A stretch of DNA of 64,000 nucleotides from Halobacteriovorax sp. JY17. Lineage in GTDB: Bacteria; Bdellovibrionota; Bacteriovoracia; Bacteriovoracales; Bacteriovoracaceae. The position numbers and the translations under genes were made by a program. The stretch spans positions 248,001-312,000 of the forward strand of contig NZ_NJER01000002.1 of the NCBI RefSeq assembly GCF_002753895.1, given 5' to 3'. This document shows positions 47,104 through 55,035 of this stretch, in pieces (positions within the stretch are counted from its first letter, which is position 1; every line of letters begins with the position of its first letter). The notes under the pieces were generated by a model, which was not told where the DNA came from, did not search any database, and saw nothing but the letters and a program-made list of their open reading frames with translations.

Positions 47104-49464
47104 GTGCTAAGCGTATATTTATATGAAAACTCAACAGAAATTTATAACCTTGAACCTCTTGGAAATAGTGAAGAGAAGGTTGTAGTAATCTGCCCTCATC
47201 CTATGGCCGCTGACTCCTTGAGATCTCGAATTTCTGATCCATCTCGTGCCGAGGTAATAACAATTTCAAAGTTCTCATCGGATCTTTTAAATAAAATAGA
47301 TGAAGAAATTATTTTAAAGAGAAAGGCCGATCTATTAGGACAATTAGCTACAATTTGGAAGAAGAAGTTAAGCGATTACGCTGCGGACTCTTTCTTTGAT
47401 AGCTTTAACCTTTTCACAGAACTACGTGGATATAGTTTAGACTTTGAAATGATTAAAGAAGTTTTACCTTCTTATGATGAAGCCATTCAAAAAAGTCTTC
47501 CAATCTATTGGATGTACTTTGAACAACTTGGAATTGTTGACGAGCATAAGGCCAATGAAATTCTCTCACATCATTTAAAAATTGGGATTAGTGAAGAAGT
47601 TGAAACGACTTACTTATTCTGGGGATTTAATCATATAAACTCTGGGCAAATCGACTTTATTAACTCACTAGCAATTCGAAACAAAGTTATTATTCCTTTT
47701 CCAAAAGAAGTTTTTAAACAAACAAGACCAGGTGATTGGATTAGGTGGTTTAAGGCGGATGAATTAAGAGAAGAACTTACTGAATTTAAAAGAGATGTGA
47801 AGAGTTATTTCTTTCCTAAGAAGAGATTGGCCCAGAAGTTAAAAGAAATATTAGATGTAGAAGAAGTTGAACAGATAGTTCTCGCTGAGAAGAAAGTAAC
47901 TCTCGACTCTTGCTTAGAAGTAAGTGTTCTTCCTACCCACTTTAGAACGACGGCAGATCTTTTTAGTGCTTACACAAAAAGAGCAATAGATGAAATTGAA
48001 AGTGTTGTTGGAGAGGGGATTGAATGTGAAGAATTGATTTCTTGTGTTAAGTCTAAGGTCGCTTTTGAACTGAGCAAGAATATCGAAGAAAAGAACTTTC
48101 GACTTATTAAGGTTTATAGCTCTCTACTAAAAATTATCACAGATTATAAAGCCCTTTCAGATGATAATGAATTTATAAAGTTCTATGACGTTCAAGTTGT
48201 AAGAGAAATAATAAGTCTAAATCTTCCAAGAGATTACTTTGCTCCTATATCAAATTTAGAAAAGAAGATCTCCATTCTGGGGTTGAATGAATTAGAGAGT
48301 AGTGAAGATGTTGAGTCAATTTTTCTGCTTACTGATGCCTATCAGGGAGTTAAAAAGGGAGGAAGTAAGTATCAAGAAGATATAATGAAATTTCTCTCTT
48401 CTCTTGGCCCAATTCAAAGACCCGAGCTTGAGTTTCTTATGGTTCGCGAAAAGTTTAGAGAACTATTAGATAAGGGTAAAATTATTTTCTGTATTCAAGA
48501 AGGCCTTGTTGAATCAGATCGAAGTTGGAGTGAATTCTTTAGAGGAGTTGAGTTTCTTCGAGAGGAAATATTCACACCTAAAGTAGAGACCTTTCGAAAT
48601 GTACTTGAAACAGAAGGGCGATCTTTTGATCAAAAAGTATCTGCTAGTAAACTTCAAACTTATATCGATTGTCCAAAGAAGTTTTTCTATACCTATCTTG
48701 AGAGAAAGGAAATCGATGCTTCAAATTCCAAAGATTTGAGACCAAACGAAATTGGAAGTTTAGAGCATGAAGTGATTGAAAAGTATTTTGATAAAGTAAG
48801 AAATTGGGATGAAGGAGTTCTTCGAGAAACCGTTTCAGAAGTTTATAAGAAATTTGTGGAAGAAAACCGAAAACTCTTGAGCGAAGTTAAAGAGAAGATT
48901 TCACTATATGAAATTTATAACTATAGTGAAAATGGTGTTAAGTATATATTAAACATCTTAGAAAATATGGTTGGAAGTGAGGTTTCATTTGAGGCCTTTC
49001 TTGCAGATAAAGAATTTGTTTCAGGTCGAATCGACTGCATTATTAAATTCGAAGATAAATTTATTATTTTAGACTTTAAAAGATCAGGCTTTAGTATTCC
49101 AAGTAAAGGTGAAATTGAGAAGTATAGCAAGATTCAATTACCTTTCTATCTAAAGCATTTTGGAGGAGAAATTCAAGATGTTCTCTTTTGGGGATTTGTA
49201 AATCTCTCAAATACAGAAGAGTCTCTACTTATCCATGGCGGACACGAGCTTGGAAAAGACTTTATGGAAAGAGTGGGACTCGGTGTAAAGACACGAAAAT
49301 CTGCCTTTGATGATTTGAATTTATGGTTTTCAGAATACTGTGAATTTGAAGATGAGGTTATTGAAGAGTTGAAGAAAGAAACTCTGTGGAGAGCGAATCC
49401 ATCTAAAGATGATGTATGCACTTTTTGTTCAGTATCAAATCTATGTACAAGAGGATCAGTATAA
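47104..49464 (+). CDS. AddB-like PD-(D/E)XK nuclease subunit
   Basis: About 786 residues. The C-terminal RecB-type nuclease is clear: 'SKLQTYIDCPKKFFYTYLER' begins it (Cys about 521), with catalytic segments 'GRIDCII' (about 640) and 'IILDFKRSGF' (about 656). The Cys cluster 'CTFCSVSNLC' near the end completes the four cysteines of an AddB-type [4Fe-4S] nuclease. The N-terminal ~500 residues are helicase-like but lack Walker A, as in AddB. The preferred start is the GTG at 47104, seven bases after GGGGA; a TTG at 47080 is open too. It is coupled to the AddA-like gene by TAATG. Confidence 0.85.
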   Translation: MLSVYLYENSTEIYNLEPLGNSEEKVVVICPHPMAADSLRSRISDPSRAEVITISKFSSDLLNKIDEEIILKRKADLLGQLATIWKKKLSDYAADSFFDSFNLFTELRGYSLDFEMIKEVLPSYDEAIQKSLPIYWMYFEQLGIVDEHKANEILSHHLKIGISEEVETTYLFWGFNHINSGQIDFINSLAIRNKVIIPFPKEVFKQTRPGDWIRWFKADELREELTEFKRDVKSYFFPKKRLAQKLKEILDVEEVEQIVLAEKKVTLDSCLEVSVLPTHFRTTADLFSAYTKRAIDEIESVVGEGIECEELISCVKSKVAFELSKNIEEKNFRLIKVYSSLLKIITDYKALSDDNEFIKFYDVQVVREIISLNLPRDYFAPISNLEKKISILGLNELESSEDVESIFLLTDAYQGVKKGGSKYQEDIMKFLSSLGPIQRPELEFLMVREKFRELLDKGKIIFCIQEGLVESDRSWSEFFRGVEFLREEIFTPKVETFRNVLETEGRSFDQKVSASKLQTYIDCPKKFFYTYLERKEIDASNSKDLRPNEIGSLEHEVIEKYFDKVRNWDEGVLRETVSEVYKKFVEENRKLLSEVKEKISLYEIYNYSENGVKYILNILENMVGSEVSFEAFLADKEFVSGRIDCIIKFEDKFIILDFKRSGFSIPSKGEIEKYSKIQLPFYLKHFGGEIQDVLFWGFVNLSNTEESLLIHGGHELGKDFMERVGLGVKTRKSAFDDLNLWFSEYCEFEDEVIEELKKETLWRANPSKDDVCTFCSVSNLCTRGSV

Positions 49465-52400
49465 TGAGAGAGCCTAATTCAGAACAAAAGCTTGCCATAG
49501 AGCATACAGGAGGTGTTCTCTTAAGTGCAGGAGCTGGTTCAGGGAAGACATTTGTTCTTGTTGAACATGTTATTTATCTTGCAAAGAGATTCATTAACCA
49601 AAATGAAAATATAGATTTAATTGAATTTGAGCAGAAGATTCAATCTTATTTCTCAAAAATTGTTCTAATGACATTCACTAAAAAGGCTGCGGGAGAAATT
49701 TATGAAAGATTGGTTCAGAGAATTGAAGTTCAAATTGAATCAACTCAAGATAACTTGGAGAGTTGGTTAATTATAAAGAATGCTGTCGACTTTATGACAA
49801 TAAGTACGATTCATGGATTTTGTTATAAGCTAATAGGACAAGGATTGATCCCCGGAGTCTCTTCAAGTGTAGGAATTATTTCTGAGAGTGAGTACCGTGA
49901 AAAAATAAGCAAACTCTATGAAAGATGGTTTGAGAACCATCTAGAAGAAATTCCAAGTGAAGAGTTTAGAAAGATTATTTCTCTTAATTCATCTCAGATA
50001 ACAAAATCAATGCTAAATATTTTTGGTTCACCGGAAATAAGGTTGATGTGGAAAGATTTAAAGTTTGAAAACCTGGAGAAGGATTCGAGCGAGATATGGC
50101 CGAAAATATGGGAACTTCTAGGGGTCGATGAATTATGGAATAATCCAATCGATTTAATTCCTTTTAGCGAATTCAGTGATAAGCCTTGGTTTCAAGTCAT
50201 TCAGAAAATTCAAAATAAGTATCAAGGTAAAACTCAATGGAAGTTAGAAGACTTTGAGTTCTCTATTGAAATGTTTGATGGAATATCTAGGTTAACAGGG
50301 CCTAGTAAGAAAATTATAACAAATGAGCTAGAAGAACATTTTTCTTTGATTAAGGAGTTTAGAGGCTTCTTGAAGAAATACACTGAAGATATAACGCAAA
50401 CTTTTACCTCAATGAATGAAGATATAAAAAAGTGGTGGGAGTCCACTCATCTAATTTATCAATATATAGAAAAGCATTACCGAGATATTCCTGGAGTTAC
50501 ATTCTCAGATTTAGAATACTATGTTTCTTTATCTCTTTGTGATGAAGAGACAAGGAAGAATATCGCTCACAATTATGAATACTTTATTGTAGACGAATTT
50601 CAAGATACTTCTGAAGTTCAATTTGAAATGCTGAGTCAAATTATTGATGGGGATTTTCATAAGCTCTTTACTGTAGGAGATATGAAGCAGGCCATCTATG
50701 GTTTTAGAGGTGGAGAACTTGGTGTTTTTAAAAGTTGTATGGAGAAATCTCCACAAACACTTAAGCTTTCAAATAACTATAGGTCAAAGGCAAATATAAT
50801 TGACTTCAATAATTATGTTTTTGATTACTTATTTAAAATCGGATTAAACTTCGAAGGTATAGATAACCATAGTGTACCAGTTGATTATCAAACATTTCCC
50901 TTTGAAAAAAACAGTGAAAATTCTGGAAAGGTTGTAGTCTCTAATTATGATATTGGAGAATTCTTTGAAGAAAAAGAAAAGCCAAAGAGTGAGGACTTCT
51001 CTCTCTTTGAGTCAAAGTCTTTTCTCACACAAATTGAAGATATCTTTAAAAATACAGATGAAAATGTTTGTGTTCTTTATAAGAATCTAGGTCCTTCAAA
51101 GTATTTAATTAATGAATTAATAAAAAATGATTTAAGTTTTACTGCACAAATTAAAGTACCTTTGGCAGAAGACCCAATCTTAGCAATATTTAAAACACTT
51201 GTTGATTTTCTTCTTTCTAGTGAAGAAGAGGAAGATGTCGCGAAGTTAAAATTCTATCTCAGTGGGTACTTTAATTTACTTAATCTCTCTATCTCTGAAA
51301 CACTTGAAGAGGTGGTTAAGCAATTTGTCGCAGACACTTTAACTCTTGGTGTTTACAATTCATTTTTAAAGTTCAGCTTTTCTGCAGGACTTCTAAACTC
51401 TAATCATAAGAATAATGGGCAAATTGTAAAAGAGCTCTGTGAAATGTGTGGAGATGATTTAGAGCAAATTCAAATGAAAATCTTTGGTTATTCAGATGTT
51501 AAGTATTCAATTGATTTTGAATATGGAAAGGACGCCAAGAGAATTCAAATTATGACAGCTCACGCCTCCAAGGGACTGGAATTTGATAATGTATTCATAG
51601 GCGGAATTCATAATAATGGAAGGACAATGCCCGAGATGAGTTTCTTTGGAAAGCTTCCATGGAGTTTTAAGTGGAAGAAGGATTCAAGGCAAAAGACTGC
51701 CTATGCAACACCAACGTTTATTTACGAAGGCCTTCTTTATAAGAAGAAAGACTTTGCAGAGTCAAAGAGACTTTTCTACGTCGCAAGTACGAGAGCACAG
51801 AAAAATCTCTATTGGACCGATCTTTCTTTAAATGGGGAGCCTCTTCAAAGTGCAAAGAATAGTTGGATTTGTGGACTTAGAAAGTGGCAGGAAGAAGACT
51901 TGATTAAGAAAATTGATTTTATGGAAGTCATTAAAGATAATCAAAGAAATATTGAAGGACTTGATGTTGAATTTGTAAAACTAAAAGCACCTCTCTTTCA
52001 TATGGACTCTTTAGGAGTAACTTCAGCAGTAAGTAATGATAGTAGTCTAGGAATAATCTCTGAACTCTCAGTAACGAGGCTTGCCTCAATTTCTCAATGC
52101 CCTCGGAAATTCTATCTATTAAATGTTTGTAAATTTACAGAAGAAGATGTTGTTGAGCTAACAGGGAAAGAGTCTGTTTTTAGTGGAATTAAGGCAAGTG
52201 AAATAATTGAAGAAGAGGGCGTCATAAGCTCTAGCGCTTCTAGAGGAACAGAAATACATGAAGCTCTAAGTTTTGCTATCAAGAGAAATTGGATTGCCCC
52301 AGCTTCTTTTATAGATAAAAATATTAAGAAAGATATAGCGGCCTTTGATTGGACCATTTCAAAGCTAAAAGAAAAGAGTCTAGACTATAATTTTATTTCA

Positions 52401-52781
52401 GAAGAAATGATAAAGTTTCCATTCTTTGAGCAAATGATTTCTGGAACACCAGATTTAGTTCTCACACCAAAAGAATCAGGTAATCAGCTTGAAGTTTGGG
52501 ATTTTAAAACAGGACAAAGAGAGGAGGCCAAGGAAGTACCTTATTGGTTCCAACTGAAGTCGTATGCTTACGCCTATCAAGTTCTCTATCCTGAGTTTGC
52601 AGATAAGCCAGTTAAATTAGTTCTTTCATTCGCAGACATGCAGGAAAATGTCGAAGTAATCTTAACTCATCAAGAGTTGAAAGAATCGCTACATAAGGAT
52701 TGGGAACTCACTTCTAAACCGGACTTAATTAATCAGGATCATTGTAAGCAGTGTACATTTGGAAATTTATGCCACTTTTAG
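49464..52781 (+). CDS. addA: AddA/UvrD-like helicase-nuclease subunit
   Basis: About 1105 residues. SF1A helicase motifs: Walker A 'AGAGSGKT' (22-29), 'FTKKAAGEI', 'STIHGFCYKL', Walker B 'VDEFQDTS' (about 377-384), 'GDMKQAIYGFRGG' and 'IMTAHASKGLEFDNVFIGG'. A C-terminal PD-(D/E)XK nuclease follows with 'GTPDLVL' (about 993) and 'VWDFKTGQ' (about 1012). With the AddB-like partner it should resect double-strand breaks for RecA-dependent repair. Unusually it also has the four-Cys set ('SQCPRKF' about 877 and 'CKQCTFGNLC' about 1093). The ATG overlaps the preceding stop; an upstream Met at 49416 is inside addB. Confidence 0.92.
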   Translation: MREPNSEQKLAIEHTGGVLLSAGAGSGKTFVLVEHVIYLAKRFINQNENIDLIEFEQKIQSYFSKIVLMTFTKKAAGEIYERLVQRIEVQIESTQDNLESWLIIKNAVDFMTISTIHGFCYKLIGQGLIPGVSSSVGIISESEYREKISKLYERWFENHLEEIPSEEFRKIISLNSSQITKSMLNIFGSPEIRLMWKDLKFENLEKDSSEIWPKIWELLGVDELWNNPIDLIPFSEFSDKPWFQVIQKIQNKYQGKTQWKLEDFEFSIEMFDGISRLTGPSKKIITNELEEHFSLIKEFRGFLKKYTEDITQTFTSMNEDIKKWWESTHLIYQYIEKHYRDIPGVTFSDLEYYVSLSLCDEETRKNIAHNYEYFIVDEFQDTSEVQFEMLSQIIDGDFHKLFTVGDMKQAIYGFRGGELGVFKSCMEKSPQTLKLSNNYRSKANIIDFNNYVFDYLFKIGLNFEGIDNHSVPVDYQTFPFEKNSENSGKVVVSNYDIGEFFEEKEKPKSEDFSLFESKSFLTQIEDIFKNTDENVCVLYKNLGPSKYLINELIKNDLSFTAQIKVPLAEDPILAIFKTLVDFLLSSEEEEDVAKLKFYLSGYFNLLNLSISETLEEVVKQFVADTLTLGVYNSFLKFSFSAGLLNSNHKNNGQIVKELCEMCGDDLEQIQMKIFGYSDVKYSIDFEYGKDAKRIQIMTAHASKGLEFDNVFIGGIHNNGRTMPEMSFFGKLPWSFKWKKDSRQKTAYATPTFIYEGLLYKKKDFAESKRLFYVASTRAQKNLYWTDLSLNGEPLQSAKNSWICGLRKWQEEDLIKKIDFMEVIKDNQRNIEGLDVEFVKLKAPLFHMDSLGVTSAVSNDSSLGIISELSVTRLASISQCPRKFYLLNVCKFTEEDVVELTGKESVFSGIKASEIIEEEGVISSSASRGTEIHEALSFAIKRNWIAPASFIDKNIKKDIAAFDWTISKLKEKSLDYNFISEEMIKFPFFEQMISGTPDLVLTPKESGNQLEVWDFKTGQREEAKEVPYWFQLKSYAYAYQVLYPEFADKPVKLVLSFADMQENVEVILTHQELKESLHKDWELTSKPDLINQDHCKQCTFGNLCHF

Positions 52782-52813
52782 GTTGACCGGTTTTTAGATT
52801 TACACAGATATGC

Positions 52814-52856
52814 TAGAATAAGTGTATGAATATAGAGGGGAGGAACCCCTTTTTTA
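52814..52856 (+). promoter_or_regulatory. Extended -10 followed by a terminator-like leader hairpin
   Basis: TGC-TAGAAT (-10 at 52814-52819) precedes the hairpin AGGGG (52836-52840) / CCCCT (52846-52850) with loop AGGAA and six T residues. The hairpin may end the addA transcript or, since the -10 lies before it, attenuate the barrel-protein operon. Confidence 0.55.
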
Positions 52857-52875
52857 ATTAGCAGGACGCGTGTTT

Positions 52876-53586
52876 ATGAATAAATTCATAGTATTCTCAT
52901 TTTTATTAGTTAATTTCTTTTATTCAGTTCAGTCATTTGCCGCCGAAGGTGACGCCTATGACTTTTCTTGGCTTGACCCAGACAAAGAAGTTTTTGTTTT
53001 GCAAAATAGAAAATTTCGAAAAGCTGGTCGTCTACATGCTACAGGTGGTTTTGGATTTACAACTTCTGGAGCGTTTGTTGATGCAAAGGCATTTCAAGGA
53101 CGTGTAGGCTACTTTGTTAAAGAAGAATTAGGTGTCGAGTTTGTTTACTCTAAAAATAGTGGTGAAGAAAACTCTACAGCAACTTCTGTTCGTAACCCAG
53201 GCGGACCGGGATCATTTCCATTTAGAAGAATAGTAGATAGTTATATGGGAGCAATGTTCTTGTGGTCTCCTTTTTATAATAAGATTAATACCTTTAATAA
53301 AATAATTTATATGGATTGGATTCTAGGTATTGGTTTTGCAAAGCTAGAAGAGACTAATAATAGAAATGAAATTACTTCAAGTGGTGGAGATACGACGCTA
53401 ACAACTGAGTCACATACGGGACTAATGTGGGATGTGGGAGCGAAGTTTTATATTACAGAGAGATGGGATTTAAGAATAGATCTAACTTCTGTAAATTATA
53501 AGGCCATGGAAGCTAAGACTGTAGGAGCTGAAGAGAAGCTTTATAGTAATTACGATTTAACAATCGCACTTGGAATCACTTTCTAA
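52876..53586 (+). CDS. Outer-membrane beta-barrel protein of a Glt-like locus
   Basis: A 236-residue protein with a signal peptide ending near 'QSFAAEGDA'. A short proline-poor lead 'DPDKEVFVLQNRKFRKAGRL' is followed by alternating strands (for example 'GRVGYFVKEELGVEFVYS' and 'KFYITERWDLRIDLTSV'), ending '...TIALGITF', a barrel C-terminal strand. The layout matches the outer-membrane barrel family frequent in myxobacteria and bdellovibrios (GltA/B/H type). The ATG at 52876, nine bases after AGGA, is preferred to the GTG at 52870. First gene of a six-gene operon. Confidence 0.75.
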   Translation: MNKFIVFSFLLVNFFYSVQSFAAEGDAYDFSWLDPDKEVFVLQNRKFRKAGRLHATGGFGFTTSGAFVDAKAFQGRVGYFVKEELGVEFVYSKNSGEENSTATSVRNPGGPGSFPFRRIVDSYMGAMFLWSPFYNKINTFNKIIYMDWILGIGFAKLEETNNRNEITSSGGDTTLTTESHTGLMWDVGAKFYITERWDLRIDLTSVNYKAMEAKTVGAEEKLYSNYDLTIALGITF

Positions 53587-53610
53587 ATAAGGATGAACAG
53601 GATGTTCTTC

Positions 53611-55035
53611 ATGAAGAAAAAAATAATTTTACTAGCAGCTACGCTATGTTTAAATGTTGCAGCAAGTACTGATGTCGCTTGGGACTATTTAAGGAAAAGC
53701 CAGGGAAGTGTAAAGTATTATCCCAGCGTTATTCAAAATCTAGTTAAGGAAAAACTGTATTTCGCTTCAATCCCTTACATTAAGGAACTCTTGGCGAGAG
53801 GAAAGAATTTAAATAGTAGAGAATTGGATTCTCTAATTGATGAAGTTGTAACAAATGTTGGTGTTAAGCAATTTGAAGTATTGCCTGTTTCTTTCTTAGA
53901 GAAATCAAAAGCTCCAACCTTAAAGTATATACTTGCAAAGAAATACTTCCGAAAAAGTGATTTTCCAAAAGCACTTAAAGAGTTAAATGGGACAATCCCT
54001 AGTGGGCACCCATCAAAAGCTTTTGCTCTTTTCTTAGAAGGGTCAATTTTCTCTGTTACAAAGAAATATTCTTCAGCCATCAAAGCTTATGAGGAATGTA
54101 TCTCAAAGTCTGAATCTACTGATAATAGAGGAAGTGTTAACAGAAAGCGTCAGCTTAGTATTAACAGAGATTACTGTATTGTCGGAAAAGCTAGAGCTCA
54201 CTTTTCTCAAGGGAAATATGAACTTGCGAATCTAGACTACCTAGACCTTTCAAAGTCATCACATATTTGGCCTGAAATACTCTTTGAAGAAGCTTGGAAT
54301 GGATTCTATATGAGAGATTATAATAGAACTCTTGGAAAGTTAGTTACCTATAATTCTCCGTTTCTTTCATTTATTTTTAACCCTGAAATAGACGTTCTAA
54401 GGTCTCTAACATATATGGAACTTTGTCTATGGCAAGATACACTTAAGGTCGTGGATGAATTTTACGCAAAGAATGAAAAAAGCCATAGAGAAATAGAGTC
54501 TTTTTTGAAAAAACATGGAAAGGACTATAAGTATTTTTATCTTTTAGCAAAATCAAAAATGAAAGGGAAAGAAAGTGGAAATGAGTTATTAAATAGAATG
54601 CTCAGTTCAATTTCTAGAGACCCTACATTTAGAGAAATGTTTGATTTCTTTCAAACTGGTAGAGATGAATTTGAAGTGATTAATAAGCTACCAAAGAGTC
54701 AGATTAAAAATATTTTGAAACTAAATTTAAAAGAAGCTCTTCTTCTTCAAAGAAATCTCGTAGGTGCCTATGTTAGAAAACAATTACACTTGGGCTGGCA
54801 TCAAGTTAGAAAAACATTCTTAGATATGAGTTATATTAAGCTTGAGGTTCTAGCTAGAAGAAAAGAGAGTCTTTATTCTCCGGACTTGTCTATGAATAGA
54901 GGTCGTGGAGATATTAGAAATCTTAAGAGAACTGATAAGCAATATTTTTGGAATTTTAATGGAGAGTTTTGGGCCGACGAACTTGGTGATTATGTATTCT
55001 CTCTAAAATCGGAGTGTAGTGGTAATGCTCTTTAA
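53611..55035 (+). CDS. Exported TPR-type protein, GltC-like
   Basis: About 474 residues with signal peptide 'MKKKIILLAATLCLNVAA'. The Mets at 53593 and 53602 are alternative starts, but AGGA eight bases before 53611 fits best. Helical repeats of TPR type lie in the middle ('ALFLEGSIFSVTKKYSSAIKAYE'-like units). The C terminus 'QYFWNFNGEFWADELGDYVF' resembles a conserved ending I associate with myxobacterial gliding TPR proteins. The protein is probably periplasmic. Its stop overlaps the next start. Assignment rests on layout and neighbours. Confidence 0.6.
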   Translation: MKKKIILLAATLCLNVAASTDVAWDYLRKSQGSVKYYPSVIQNLVKEKLYFASIPYIKELLARGKNLNSRELDSLIDEVVTNVGVKQFEVLPVSFLEKSKAPTLKYILAKKYFRKSDFPKALKELNGTIPSGHPSKAFALFLEGSIFSVTKKYSSAIKAYEECISKSESTDNRGSVNRKRQLSINRDYCIVGKARAHFSQGKYELANLDYLDLSKSSHIWPEILFEEAWNGFYMRDYNRTLGKLVTYNSPFLSFIFNPEIDVLRSLTYMELCLWQDTLKVVDEFYAKNEKSHREIESFLKKHGKDYKYFYLLAKSKMKGKESGNELLNRMLSSISRDPTFREMFDFFQTGRDEFEVINKLPKSQIKNILKLNLKEALLLQRNLVGAYVRKQLHLGWHQVRKTFLDMSYIKLEVLARRKESLYSPDLSMNRGRGDIRNLKRTDKQYFWNFNGEFWADELGDYVFSLKSECSGNAL

